Part shown: in pieces, positions 9,487 to 18,741 of the stretch
Layout: the number at the start of each line of letters is the position of its first letter
Numbering within the stretch: position 1 is the first letter of the stretch
Assembly: GCF_963678425.1 (NCBI RefSeq)
Contig: NZ_OY782855.1
Span: 744,001-808,000, forward strand
Reading direction: 5' to 3'
Origin: an uncultured Bacteroides sp.
GTDB taxonomy: Bacteria > Bacteroidota > Bacteroidia > Bacteroidales > Bacteroidaceae
DNA: 64,000 nucleotides
The notes under the pieces: model-generated
Told to the model about the DNA's origin: nothing
The model's database searches: none
The model's input: only the letters and a program-made list of their open reading frames with translations
Program-made: the position numbers and the translations under genes

Positions 9487-9507
9487 CCAATTTTAAATTA
9501 CAAGCCC

Positions 9508-9876
9508 CTACTTATCCGAATACAAGCCGATGGTATTTCCTTCACTATCTATAAAAGTTGAGAAGAAACCTCTTCCCTCCGCCTCTATTTTAGTTTTAGG
9601 GATAACAATCTTCCCTCGGTTAGCCACAATAAGAGCGTGAGTAGCCTCCATATCATCACAATTAAGGCTTACCAATACACCATTTGCAGAAGGAAGGAAA
9701 CCAGGTGCATAAGAAATAGCACCGGGGCATCCCCCCTCTTCCTCAGGGAAACAAGCCATCTTTTCATTCTCGCAGTCGTAAATGGAAGTCTTCACATCGA
9801 GGATAGTTTCATAAAATTTCACGGCTCTGCCAAAGTCTGCTGCAGGAATCTCGAAAAACACAAGTAACTTTTTCAT
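9508..9876 (-). CDS. VOC (glyoxalase/bleomycin-resistance fold) protein
   Basis: A 122-residue single-module vicinal-oxygen-chelate protein. It starts with MKKLLVFFEIPAADFGRAVKFYETIL, the usual first beta-alpha unit, and ends with FFSTFIDSEGNTIGLYSDK, where the E/D-G-N-x-I/L-G-L pattern closes the second unit. Such proteins act as metal-dependent lyases, isomerases or binding proteins, and the substrate cannot be read from the sequence. It lies 79 bases after an AraC-type regulator on the same strand, so that regulator probably controls it. Confidence 0.85.
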   Translation of the reverse strand: MKKLLVFFEIPAADFGRAVKFYETILDVKTSIYDCENEKMACFPEEEGGCPGAISYAPGFLPSANGVLVSLNCDDMEATHALIVANRGKIVIPKTKIEAEGRGFFSTFIDSEGNTIGLYSDK

Positions 9877-9955
9877 AATCTCTAATTTTGTTTGTTATTA
9901 ATTGACTCTGCAAAAATAGAGCGAATAATTATCGTAAAATTGTAAATAAAAGACA

Positions 9956-10762
9956 TTATAAGGGATCAGAGAAATAATCTGAATAAGGATCACAAACAAG
10001 CAGATATTCCTTTGGCGTATATCCCGAAAAAGCTTTAAACTCCTTAATAAGATGCGCCTGATCATAGAATCCACATTCATAAGCCAATTGAGTAAAATTC
10101 TCATTAGCAGAGTTTTGGAGTAGGTACAACGCCCGTTGCAGACGAACAATGCGAATAAACTCTTTTGGCATCGAACCAACATATTCAGCAAAGACCCTGT
10201 TTAATTGTTTGTTGCTCAAACAAGCAATCTGCGACAGATCCGTAACGTTTATCATAGGTTGCTCGTTGATACCTTTTACAACAGCATCAATCCTCTTCAT
10301 GTTATATTCATCAAAAGAATGCAGACGATTAAGGAGATAGTGCTCAATCATGCTGATACACTGATTATCATCCACCGTGTCCAGCACCCGCTTTTTTAAA
10401 TCATTCAGCGCCGGGTCTCCAATATCGTCTACAGCTATATTCTTTTCATGAAACTCGTACATAGACATTGGGAAAAAGGCTTTTACAGCATAAGGTTGAA
10501 AAACAACCACTATCATGTTTATATTTCCGGTAGAAGTAACATCGGTATAAAATTTAGTCTGTCCGCTGATAAACGACTGAGGTTGCAAGTCATTCCCGAA
10601 CGATGAAAACAGCCTACTCCCCCTGTGAAACACAAGACTCATGCACCCGGTAGAGATAGTACGCTCCGTCACCACCGAATCGCCCTCCGTTTCCAGCACC
10701 CAATAGTACTTCACAAAGGGTGCCAGGAGAAGAGAAGGATTTATAACATTGAATTTTTCCAT
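9956..10762 (-). CDS. AraC-family transcriptional regulator
   Basis: A 268-residue regulator. Residues ~1-150 are a beta-rich sensor region of the DUF6597 type (PFVKYYWVLE, SGQTKFYTDV). The C-terminal ~100 residues form the AraC double helix-turn-helix: DLSQIACLSNKQLNRVF, then FTQLAYECGFYDQAHLIKEF and the closing SGYTPKEYL signature. The downstream VOC gene on the same strand is the likely target. The inducer is unknown. Confidence 0.9.
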   Translation of the reverse strand: MEKFNVINPSLLLAPFVKYYWVLETEGDSVVTERTISTGCMSLVFHRGSRLFSSFGNDLQPQSFISGQTKFYTDVTSTGNINMIVVVFQPYAVKAFFPMSMYEFHEKNIAVDDIGDPALNDLKKRVLDTVDDNQCISMIEHYLLNRLHSFDEYNMKRIDAVVKGINEQPMINVTDLSQIACLSNKQLNRVFAEYVGSMPKEFIRIVRLQRALYLLQNSANENFTQLAYECGFYDQAHLIKEFKAFSGYTPKEYLLVCDPYSDYFSDPL

Positions 10763-10930
10763 GTTTTGCAGAAATACATTTCAGCGCAAAGATACAGCAG
10801 AGTCTGCTACCAAAATAGTAAAAAAGAGACATCCTGACAGATACATCAAAAAGAACCGGCAGAATTATTCTTTCCCAAGAGCCAATAAACTATCAAGTAG
10901 ATCATACTTACCTGAAAGGAACAAAGTGAA

Positions 10931-11344
10931 TCATTCTTTTCCAAGCATCCTTTTTATAAGAGCGATTTTATCCTTCCTCTCTACAGAGTAAGTATCACTC
11001 TGCTCGTCGAAATAAATTAAAAAGAACAACGCTTTCTCAAGCAGATTAGCTTTCAGCGCATCATCTGTTTTCAGCAGAGCATCCTGATAGAACAGTTCCG
11101 AAATCATTTCTATCATCATTGGCAAGTCTTGCTCTTCACATCTTTCCCTCAGAAAGCCCAATATCGTCATCACATCATATCCATAAAAGAAAGCAGAATC
11201 CGCCTGAAAATAAGAACCATACAAATCACTGACACAATTTTCCTGGTCTGATGAGTTATCCAGGCTTTTCTTTCCATGAATGGCTTTATCCAATGCCTGA
11301 AAAAACTCCTGAATTAATTTCATAAAGTAATCTTCTTCGTACAT
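10931..11344 (-). CDS. Small conserved protein, DUF6483-like
   Basis: A 137-residue, acidic, all-helical cytoplasmic protein without signal or membrane segments. The start YEEDYFMKLIQEFFQALDK resembles the N-terminus of DUF6483 proteins, but this is resemblance only. No catalytic motif is visible. It is transcribed alone. Confidence 0.55.
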   Translation of the reverse strand: MYEEDYFMKLIQEFFQALDKAIHGKKSLDNSSDQENCVSDLYGSYFQADSAFFYGYDVMTILGFLRERCEEQDLPMMIEMISELFYQDALLKTDDALKANLLEKALFFLIYFDEQSDTYSVERKDKIALIKRMLGKE

Positions 11345-11399
11345 AATTTACATGTTAAATATTAGTATGACCCGTTGGATAAATTAAAATTGCAAGAAA

Positions 11400-11654
11400 A
11401 TGATTTATAAAAAGCTGCACATATCATTGGCTTTTAGCATTTTATTAGTGATCAAACAACTAAAACATATTACCGACAGTCACAACTTGAAGACAATATT
11501 CGATAAAATATTTGATATATGCAAGCAATTTAGCTGTGATTTGGTGAATTCTTGTGGAAACATCCCCCGGCGTGGTGTTGTACCTAAATTCTCTGATTTG
11601 GAAGTTATCGCCTTAAGTTTTACTTCTGATAGATCATTTTCATTTCTAATATAA
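11400..11654 (+). pseudogene. N-terminal remnant of a transposase (IS982-like)
   Basis: The frame encodes IFDICKQFSCDLVNSCG followed by NIPRRGVVPKFSDLEVIALS, which matches in style the N-terminus of a transposase common in Bacteroides (IS982-type, as best I recognise). The homology stops after about 75 residues, with no catalytic DDE region and no visible terminal inverted repeats. It marks an old insertion at the left edge of the variable region. Confidence 0.6.
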
Positions 11655-11735
11655 AATTAATTAAGAGAAGCTAAAAGTACAGACCTCAATGATCAAAGAA
11701 TTTAATTCCATTATCAAACAATATCTTCACTAACA

Positions 11736-11915
11736 TCAATTAACAAATGAAGTACCATTTGCCCGTGCAAAAAAAGTAGCCGACGGATTCTTGATAAGAA
11801 CATTATTCAGGTCGATAGCCGATGCCACAAAATCTTCAGCAGGCGAAGGAAATCCGGCTTTTATATTGCCAACAACAGAACTTGAATGTAAAATATTAGA
11901 GCTTTTGTTGTGAAT
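11736..11915 (-). pseudogene. umuD: umuD-like remnant (error-prone polymerase V subunit)
   Basis: Read on the minus strand, the DNA encodes NIKAGFPSPAEDFVASAIDL, then NNVLIKNPSATFFARANGTS and a stop three codons later. This is the UmuD/LexA-type autoprotease start (AGFPSP) and runs up to the expected nucleophile serine, where the frame ends. There is no start codon and the catalytic half is missing, so it is a decayed fragment. Confidence 0.72.
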
Positions 11916-11986
11916 TACTTTCTAAATTGTACCTTTGCTATATAAGCAACAACACCGGAAGTATAATTATAATATAAAATAAAGTA

Positions 11987-13192
11987 ATGCATACCGATCT
12001 TAAATTTAAAACTTATGCTATTGTAGCCTTGTTGAGCGTCTTTTCGCTCAAAGGCACGGCTCAATATAGCGTACAATGGAAATACACCACTCAAAGCGGT
12101 ATTTATTCATCGCCGGTTGTTGATGGCAATGCCGTATTTGTTGGGTCTAATGATTCTTGCATGTATTCCCTGAATGCGCAAAAGGGTAAACTTAACTGGA
12201 AATTTAAAACCAGCGGAGAAGTTAAGTCCAAACCGCTTGTCTACAAAGGAAACCTCATTTTTAATAGCACAGACGGTTTTATTTATTCCATTAACAAACA
12301 CACAGCACGCCAAAACTGGAAAGTGCAAACTTCTGGTGAGAAAAGGCTCGATATATGGGATTACTATTTATCGTCACCAGTTTTTGCTCACAATAAAGTG
12401 ATTGTAGGTAGCGGAGACGGTTGTATTTATGCCTTGAATCCTCAATCGGGTAATTTGTGTTGGAAATTTAAAACAGGAGGTATTGTTCATGCTACCCCGC
12501 TAGTTGTTCATGATAAAGTTTTTGTAGGCAGTTTCGATGGCTATTTTTATGCGCTAAATCTGTCGGATGGTAGTTTGATCTGGAAATTTAAGACAAAGGG
12601 AAACAAATATTTCCCTATAGGCGAAATTCAGAAGGGAGCAACACTTTACAATCAGTCGGTTGTATTTGGATGCAGAGATTACTTTATGTATTCGTTGGAC
12701 ATCGAATCGGGCAAACTAAACTGGAGTAAGGAAGAGCCCAATAGCTGGGTTATTGCTGCACCACTGTTGATCGATGGTTTGCTGTGCTACGGAACGTCAG
12801 ATTCACACAACTTTCGGATTATGACGGCTGCAACCGGAGAAATAAAAACAACCTTCCCATTGAATATGAGAGTATATGCCGAAGCTGTTTTGTTACGCAA
12901 TCAGGTTCTATTTGGCTGTTTTAACGGTAAATTATATCAGGTAGATCTTGCTTCGAACACTATCCGTGAAGTATTTCAGACGGATGGTAGCAAGCTGAAT
13001 TATCATGGGGTGTACAATGAAGATGGAACATTCAGAGCCGACTTTAAACTATATGGCAACGACTATGTTGCATCCGAGAAACAAATACTTGGATTGGGTT
13101 CCATTCTTTCTACTCCTTGCATTGCCAATGGAATGATTTACCTGGGCGATTCTAACGGGTGCTTTTATGCACTGCGGGTATCTGTCCTATAG
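11987..13192 (+). CDS. Secreted PQQ-like beta-propeller protein
   Basis: A 401-residue protein with a signal-like N-terminus (MHTDLKFKTYAIVALLSVFSLKGTAQ). The remainder is built of repeating blades of the pyrrolo-quinoline-quinone/WD-like type, with motifs such as DGNAVFVGSNDSCMYSLNAQ, KGKLNWKFKTSG, SGDGCIYALN and SGNLCWKFKTGG. Such propellers scaffold outer-envelope complexes or bind ligands; no PQQ dehydrogenase active site is visible. The last ~60 codons and the downstream DNA are repeated at 14240. Confidence 0.85.
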   Translation: MHTDLKFKTYAIVALLSVFSLKGTAQYSVQWKYTTQSGIYSSPVVDGNAVFVGSNDSCMYSLNAQKGKLNWKFKTSGEVKSKPLVYKGNLIFNSTDGFIYSINKHTARQNWKVQTSGEKRLDIWDYYLSSPVFAHNKVIVGSGDGCIYALNPQSGNLCWKFKTGGIVHATPLVVHDKVFVGSFDGYFYALNLSDGSLIWKFKTKGNKYFPIGEIQKGATLYNQSVVFGCRDYFMYSLDIESGKLNWSKEEPNSWVIAAPLLIDGLLCYGTSDSHNFRIMTAATGEIKTTFPLNMRVYAEAVLLRNQVLFGCFNGKLYQVDLASNTIREVFQTDGSKLNYHGVYNEDGTFRADFKLYGNDYVASEKQILGLGSILSTPCIANGMIYLGDSNGCFYALRVSVL

Positions 13193-13258
13193 ATGTTATT
13201 AATACAAGCTTCCAGGCAGGAGATTACATTGAATAGATAAAACCGTCTACCTGTAGCA
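13009..13258 (+). repeat. Direct repeat copy 1 (3' end of the propeller gene plus downstream DNA)
   Basis: This ~250-bp segment recurs at 14240-14489, offset 1231 bp. The coding part differs at only a few positions and divergence rises after the stop codon. The remaining intergenic DNA to 13508 shows no gene. Confidence 0.9.
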
Positions 13259-13508
13259 TCTAGTAGTTGATTATTCTTGGTTACAATAATCTGAACCTGA
13301 TTTAAAAGATTCTGTATTTGTTGTATAATATTTATTCGTTATAGCCTTCTTTTAGAAAGTCCCTTATTGTTTTGCCCATTGATAAACAGAACCAGTTCAA
13401 TAGCTACTCCATGAGTAACCTGCCGATGACGTTGTTTTCCCCCTGCAAATACAAAGTATTTACAGTTCAGTCATTAAAAATAGTCAGTTCATGAAAATTG
13501 CTATTATT

Positions 13509-14132
13509 TTATGATTTGTTGGCAGCTTGAAATTCCTTCAACTCTGTTTCTGTCATTTGCACAAAAATTGAAACGCCATAAACCTCTTTGTTATTACGTT
13601 TTAAGCCTAATGGATAGACTGCACAGAAAGAGGGATGTATACCTAAATCCCAGCCTGTTATTTGCATATAAGAACCATCTACCAGCAATATCACACTTCT
13701 TGGCACCCCCTCATATCTACCGTCAAAGATGTATGACTGAGTATCGGAAAGCATAGAGTTTGCTTTTGAGTCATCTTTTCGATAAGTTGTAATTTTATTC
13801 CCCTCTGTAAAATAGAAATTAGCAGGATAAACTCCATAAACATTCTTATAAAAATCGTCAGGAAGCCTTTTTCCACTCTCGTCAATCTCCCAGGTTCCAT
13901 AATTTTTCCATCCATGCCCTGTAACCATCTTCTCAAAATTCTCCTGACTAATTCCGCCACCATCTCCGAAGCACCTACTTTGATTGTCAAATACATAATT
14001 AACAGTATGGTTATCCAAACAATTTTCCCATTTCGAATACAAAGATTCGTCTTCTTTATCAGAACAACCCGCAATACCAAGTACAGAAAAAATGACTAAA
14101 AGTAGTCCAAAATTAAATTTAAAGCCTTTCAT
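13509..14132 (-). CDS. Hypothetical lipoprotein
   Basis: A 207-residue exported lipoprotein: the N-terminus MKGFKFNFGLLLVIFSVLGIAGCS has a lipobox IAGC (Cys23). The mature part is beta-rich with no motif I recognise (SYMQITGWDLGIHPSFCAVYP near the C-terminus). It lies between the two copies of the propeller-gene repeat and is transcribed against them, which suggests that it was inserted into, or duplicated with, this block. Confidence 0.7.
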   Translation of the reverse strand: MKGFKFNFGLLLVIFSVLGIAGCSDKEDESLYSKWENCLDNHTVNYVFDNQSRCFGDGGGISQENFEKMVTGHGWKNYGTWEIDESGKRLPDDFYKNVYGVYPANFYFTEGNKITTYRKDDSKANSMLSDTQSYIFDGRYEGVPRSVILLVDGSYMQITGWDLGIHPSFCAVYPLGLKRNNKEVYGVSIFVQMTETELKEFQAANKS

Positions 14133-14239
14133 ATATTAATAATTTAAATTACTGACCGCGTTTATCATTAAACGAAAATTTATTGAAAATCTTGCATAAC
14201 GATTAGTCTTTTTTATTAAAATAATTTCTTAGACCCATT

Positions 14240-14489
14240 GGTGTACAATGAAGATGGAACATTCAGAGCCGACTTTAAACTATATGGCAACGACTATGTT
14301 GCATCCGAGAAACAAATACTTGGGTTGGGTTCCATTCTTTCTACTCCTTGCATTGCCAATGGAATGATTTACCTGGGCGATTCTAACGGGTGCTTTTATG
14401 CAGTGCGGGTGTCTGTTCCATAGATGTTTTTAGTACATGCTTCCAGGGAGGAGATTACACTGAATATCTTGAACCGTCCACCTGTAGCC
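14240..14489 (+). pseudogene. Duplicated C-terminal fragment of the PQQ-like propeller gene
   Basis: The frame encodes VYNEDGTFRADFKLYGNDYV and onward to the same stop as the gene at 11987-13192, with one or two substitutions at the end (AVRVSVP for ALRVSVL). There is no start codon or signal peptide. It is a truncated second copy or a duplication scar. Confidence 0.88.
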
Positions 14490-14583
14490 TCCTACGTAAG
14501 GAAGCATTTGTTCTACAGCCATATAAATAGTTTCGGGAATTCTCTTGAGCAAGGCTTGTTTTACGAATATTACTTTGAGCAAA

Positions 14584-15222
14584 TTACTTATCAGATATTA
14601 AAATCTGATTGATCCATTCTACCAAAGCTTTTCTTTGCTTATCAAAAAGATGATTGCATAGATAATACTCCTTATCATTTAGAGTAATTGCATCTTTATA
14701 ATAACGTTCCTTATTAACCTCGCGATTTAAAGATAGAACAGGAAAATCAAAACCAATCTTTTGCTTTGAATAATCTTTATCCAATAGCTCAGCCAGTAAT
14801 TCATCAGATAAAACTTTCTTTTTTGAATTCAGAAATTCAAATATAGCTGTGATATAATCTTTATTACTTTTCCTTTCATCATCAAGCTTATCATATTGAC
14901 GATGGCAGTCCTGACATAAAAAAACAAATTTTTCTTTTACTGGTAAATGAGCTATATGAATATCCTCTATAGCTTTAGAAAGATCTTCAATTATATAATA
15001 ATCCTGATCTTGCTTACGATAATTTTCCAGAGCTTCTTTGATAACTGTTGGTCTATCATGACCTAAAATATGTGCAGCCTGAAGTTCTGCTTTCTTCCCG
15101 CATAACCTGCATCTGTTCTTTTGTGCAGTCTTATCATTACGCGTTATATACGCAACTTTATTCCTAATTAACGGACCTATAAAATCCGTAAACTCTCTAT
15201 TTGTACATTCTAATTTCGCCAT
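14584..15222 (-). CDS. HNH-type endonuclease-like protein
   Basis: A 212-residue protein with two zinc-knuckle pairs and a histidine in the HNH order: Cys38-x2-Cys41 (CRLC), His51 in AAHI, and Cys103-x2-Cys106-His107 (CQDCH). This fits a beta-beta-alpha-metal nuclease module of the HNH superfamily. The rest is helical and Lys-rich. The position beside an AlbA_2 ATPase gene and a small ORF on the same strand suggests a mobile or defence role (inference). I cannot name a closer family. Confidence 0.6.
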   Translation of the reverse strand: MAKLECTNREFTDFIGPLIRNKVAYITRNDKTAQKNRCRLCGKKAELQAAHILGHDRPTVIKEALENYRKQDQDYYIIEDLSKAIEDIHIAHLPVKEKFVFLCQDCHRQYDKLDDERKSNKDYITAIFEFLNSKKKVLSDELLAELLDKDYSKQKIGFDFPVLSLNREVNKERYYKDAITLNDKEYYLCNHLFDKQRKALVEWINQILISDK

Positions 15223-15252
15223 AGTATTATTTTATTTTTGCGATATATTTAA

Positions 15253-15510
15253 TTAAGCTTCACCGCCTTCAGTTCCATTCATGAAATAGTGGCTACTGTC
15301 TTTTTCATGTTCTTTTTTACTCAGTATACTCAATATTCTTGGTCGTTCAATCTCAGAATAAGGAATACAATCTTGCTTCCCGGTTTCCGAAACAAACGCA
15401 ATCAATTCTTCTTTGCTTTGTCCATAGATGGTTCTTCCAATAGCCGAAGCGCCCTTATAGTCGAATATCATCCAGACGTAAGGTTTGAATTTATATTTAT
15501 TCATTTCCAA
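15253..15510 (-). CDS. Small hypothetical protein; partial second copy at 33651
   Basis: An 85-residue protein without recognised domain (KFKPYVWMIFDYKGASAIGR). It begins 3 bases after the stop of the AlbA_2 gene upstream, so it is probably translated from the same mRNA. Its C-terminal 36 codons are repeated, still in frame, at 33651-33759, on the other side of the restriction island. Confidence 0.55.
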   Translation of the reverse strand: MEMNKYKFKPYVWMIFDYKGASAIGRTIYGQSKEELIAFVSETGKQDCIPYSEIERPRILSILSKKEHEKDSSHYFMNGTEGGEA

Positions 15511-15512
15511 CG

Positions 15513-17024
15513 TTATTTATCTTTTTCATTATCAGTTATAATGTAATATCCCCCAGTTTTACGAGATCCGCGATATTCAATTAAGTTCTTTTTCTTTAGT
15601 GAACTGATATAGCGTTTTACAGATGTAATACCTCTATTTAGTGAAACTGAGATGTCTTCTCTGTTCATTCCAGGATTGATTTTCAAAAGAGAAATAATAT
15701 GTATTTCATTTCCATTTAGAGGTTCACTTGCAAGCTCATTTATAGGGCCATTTATAGGGCCATTTATAGGGCCATTTTGTTGCAAATGCCCATTATTAGG
15801 GCCATTTATAGGGCCATTTACTCCCTCATTTACTCCCTCAACATCACCTACTTCATATTTAATTGTAAGTTTAAAAACATCCCCTTCTTCAATAACAGGC
15901 AATGCGCCATTTACATAAATAGGACAATACTTATACATTTTCCTAACTCCTGAGCCTAGTTCCTCTACCCATCCCAGTTGTTTGAAGAAGTTTGCTATAG
16001 TAGGATTCTTTGGATGCGGTTTTAAGTTTTCCAAGTTGATGCGCCCCATTACATAAGGACGGCTCCAATTCTCCGTCACTACCTCATTCTTGTAAATAGT
16101 CATGGTAGCCGGATAAGCGTTCGAGAACTCTCTGTGCACCAAAAGGTTCGCCACTACCTCACGAAATATCAACTCCCGGATACTCATACGCTGATTTCCT
16201 TCCAGATAAAATCTGTCGGGCAAATGCTTACGGATAAAAGCCAGCAGACGGGAATACGCTCCCATCAGATTGCAACGAATATCATCACGGTCGTCATACC
16301 TCTCCACATCTTCCTTTCGGCAAAGAGCATCCGTTTTATAGTGAGGCAGAACACTTGCCAATGTATTTTCCTTTCCAAACATCAGCGCTGCAGCAAGAGT
16401 ATAGCCTTCCTGTCCGGTATAAGAATCCCTCAATCTCATGCGTGCCGAAACCAATATTTCTTCGTTTGTCATGTTAATCCAGGGATGGTCTGCCCGTGTT
16501 AACCGAGCTAAGTTACGTACCGTATCAAACAGTTCCGTTTCAAAATCCTCCATTCGCAGAAACGGGAACACTTTGTTTTCTGTGTATCCATCTTGCTTGC
16601 GCAGGAATAGATTCGTTATCAATTGCTGGTTAGCCAATTTAAAATCGCCGTCTTCCTTGCGGTCATAATAAGCCCCCTTGTATGCATGAGGTTGCGAACT
16701 TTCGGGAACAAATATGTAAATGATTGTTTTTCCATCAATCTCTACTACGTCCGTGGCAAGAAAGAAAGTGGGAGAAATAATCTGAGGATTATTCATATCC
16801 CGTGCCAACATGTCGAGCTGATCCTGAACCGTATCTTCTTTTACGCCGACTATGTTTCCATTATCAGCTACTCCCAATAAGATGGTTCCCCCTTTGCGGT
16901 TCAAGAAAGCACAGATTGTTTCAAACACCGAACGCGTCAGTGATGAATAAGATTCTTTGAATTCTATTTCCTGCCCCTCACCTTGCTTTATCAGTTGCTT
17001 TATTTTGTTGGTTTCTGTGCTCAT
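15513..17024 (-). CDS. AlbA_2 (Schlafen-like) ATP-binding/DNA-binding protein
   Basis: A 503-residue protein. Residues 1-130 are an AlbA_2 domain (QEIEFKESYSSLTRSVFETI, GGTILLGVADNGNIVGV). The middle part contains the RELIFREVVANLLVHREFSN segment typical of the HATPase-like C-terminal region in this family. A low-complexity linker made of NGPI and EGVN units (encoded at 15733-15841 by 12-bp repeats) leads to a winged helix-turn-helix (MNREDISVSLNRGITSVKRYISSL). Such proteins are putative regulators or defence components. It heads a unit with the 85- and 212-residue genes. Confidence 0.78.
   Translation of the reverse strand: MSTETNKIKQLIKQGEGQEIEFKESYSSLTRSVFETICAFLNRKGGTILLGVADNGNIVGVKEDTVQDQLDMLARDMNNPQIISPTFFLATDVVEIDGKTIIYIFVPESSQPHAYKGAYYDRKEDGDFKLANQQLITNLFLRKQDGYTENKVFPFLRMEDFETELFDTVRNLARLTRADHPWINMTNEEILVSARMRLRDSYTGQEGYTLAAALMFGKENTLASVLPHYKTDALCRKEDVERYDDRDDIRCNLMGAYSRLLAFIRKHLPDRFYLEGNQRMSIRELIFREVVANLLVHREFSNAYPATMTIYKNEVVTENWSRPYVMGRINLENLKPHPKNPTIANFFKQLGWVEELGSGVRKMYKYCPIYVNGALPVIEEGDVFKLTIKYEVGDVEGVNEGVNGPINGPNNGHLQQNGPINGPINGPINELASEPLNGNEIHIISLLKINPGMNREDISVSLNRGITSVKRYISSLKKKNLIEYRGSRKTGGYYIITDNEKDK
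15733..15841. repeat. 12-bp in-frame tandem repeats in the AlbA_2 linker
   Basis: Units of the form TTTATAGGGCCA recur three times, then after a degenerate stretch twice more, followed by two copies of TTTACTCCCTCA. They encode GPIN and GVNE tetrapeptides. Because the unit is 12 bp, gain or loss of copies keeps the frame. Confidence 0.85.
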
Positions 17025-17159
17025 TGTTTTAGACTTCTTTGCTGGTTATAGAAGAGTTTTTGATCTCACCATATATTTACAAAGATAAAAATATTTCTCA
17101 AACAATGAGTAGTAATATATAGTGTTTTTTAGAGAAAACTTTAAATATTAGACCTCTGG

Positions 17160-17435
17160 TTAGTCAATCTTCACGTCCAGAATATCATTGATATCAGTAG
17201 TAAACCTCTTTGAGAGCTTCTCCTGCTTCATCTTCCAAACTTTTGTATCCTGAGCAGCCAGATGTATTTTCTGAGAGCCATATTTTGTATTCAGTTTATC
17301 TATGGCTTTCATCAACGGAGCATGTTTAGGATTCGAGTTAAAGAAGAGCGATCTTTGAAGATTTTCTTCCTGAACAAAATCCATGAGCACCACCCCTGCC
17401 CTTTTATAAAGAAATCGGGGTTTTAGCCTACGCTT
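17160..17435 (-). pseudogene. umuC: umuC C-terminal remnant
   Basis: The minus strand encodes LKPRFLYKRAGVVLMDFV and then LMKAIDKLNTKYGSQKIHLA up to a stop. This is the C-terminal DUF4113 region of UmuC, the catalytic subunit of DNA polymerase V. The rest of the gene is absent and a stop codon lies just upstream. The umuD remnant at 11.7 kb is on the same strand but in the wrong order for one operon, so the two fragments do not derive from a simple deletion. Confidence 0.75.
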
Positions 17436-17876
17436 TTATGTGTGGTGTAAACTGCGCCGCCTACTCGGCAATTGTTTTGCATGTCAGCGGACATGGTTAT
17501 GAAGCATTATAAAATACACAAAATCAGTGTATAAAAGCAGGAAAATTATGCTAAATAATAATAATTATCTGATGAATGCGTAATCTAATTCTACACCCGA
17601 TTGTTATATAATTTGGCATGATCTGTATTCCTTTCATCAGTACATTTGTCTGGTGGATTATAACGAAAAAATAACCAAAATCTGTGTCTCAAAGGGGTTG
17701 CCAAATCATAAGTATTTAGCTACGCTTTGGCTAAGTAGTAAATTTAAGCATTCTTAATTTGGTTAATGTCAATTCCCAATTAAACGGAATATGCGTTGAC
17801 TTGATTTTTAATCAAAGTATCTTCGGCTCGCGAAGATTAATTTCCTTTTAAATTGAATTTAAAAAAAAGAAGAAAA
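17436..17876. other. Intergenic region, no gene seen
   Basis: About 440 AT-rich bases without a convincing coding frame. A short hairpin (ATCTTCG and CGAAGAT around GCTCG) lies at about 17819-17837, 40 bases before the lipoprotein start, and would be in its mRNA leader. Confidence 0.4.
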
Positions 17877-18383
17877 ATGAGAAAAAACTTTGTTTTACTA
17901 CTTCTGATAACCTTTCTATTTTGTGGTTGTCAGAAGAAAACAACTCCGGCAGAAATAGCTGGAGCAAAAAAGGCAATTGTAGAAATGCTTGATAAATCTC
18001 ATCAGGCCTTCATTGATAAGAAGCTGGATAACATATCGGTTCTTTTAGCCGATAGCGGTCTTTTTTGTGGAACAGACCCAAGCGAGTTGTGGAACAAAAA
18101 AGCTTTATGTGACGAGTATGCCAAAGGATTTGCCGATACAGCGGTTAAGATTCAAAAGCCAAAGCTTGAAAAACGGGAAATTCTGGTTCAGAAAGATGGG
18201 AATTCAGCCATCGTTCTGGAGCAGTTGAAAGGATTATGGTTCTGCCCGAATGTTTCGCTTCGAAATGTTTATTATGTTGTTAAGGAGAAAGATAATTGGA
18301 AAATAAGTTTCTCCAGTGTCTCTTTGATTCCTTACAACAAGGATATACCCTTGATTAATAAGGCTGTTGAACAGCAGAAATAA
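17877..18383 (+). CDS. Small lipoprotein with NTF2/SnoaL-like domain
   Basis: The start is placed at the ATG at 17877, preceded by an AGAAGAAAA ribosome-binding stretch; the frame also opens earlier at a TTG. MRKNFVLLLLITFLFCGCQKK is a lipoprotein signal (lipobox FCGC). The mature ~145 residues fit an NTF2-like alpha+beta fold (IVEMLDKSHQAFIDKKLDNI at the start; NVYYVVKEKDNWKISFSSVS near the end), where a conserved aromatic WKI strand is usual. Role unknown. Confidence 0.65.
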   Translation: MRKNFVLLLLITFLFCGCQKKTTPAEIAGAKKAIVEMLDKSHQAFIDKKLDNISVLLADSGLFCGTDPSELWNKKALCDEYAKGFADTAVKIQKPKLEKREILVQKDGNSAIVLEQLKGLWFCPNVSLRNVYYVVKEKDNWKISFSSVSLIPYNKDIPLINKAVEQQK

Positions 18384-18504
18384 TCCTTTGTAGTATTTGG
18401 TAATAGAAAACTGTTCAATGGTGAAAATACCCGAGCGGTTAAAGCAACCCCGCAGACTTAAAAATCTTTGCCAAGCTGCTGTCAGTGCAAAAGATTTATA
18501 TAGA

Positions 18505-18540
18505 AAGAGCCTCTCTTTATAGCTAAGAGGGGCTTTGTCT
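18505..18540 (+). terminator. Imperfect hairpin followed by T-rich stretch
   Basis: AAAGAGCCTCTCTT and AAGAGGGGCTTT pair with one bulge. It lies about 120 bp past the lipoprotein gene and is the best terminator candidate in the 358-bp gap before the convergent rloB. No gene is seen in that gap. Confidence 0.5.
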
Positions 18541-18741
18541 ATTCTTCGTAGAACTGCACGAGATAGAAGGTATAAAACGACGAAACCTTCTGACAAAGGG
18601 AAGGTTTATTATCCGTTTTAGAGTGCAGTATATCAGAACAAAGCTGACAAGGGCACTATTTACAGTACAAAGATAACTGTTTATTGTAATAGCCTCTAAA
18701 CATATTCCAGATTAGATGTAATCTGTCGTTTAAAAACAAGT

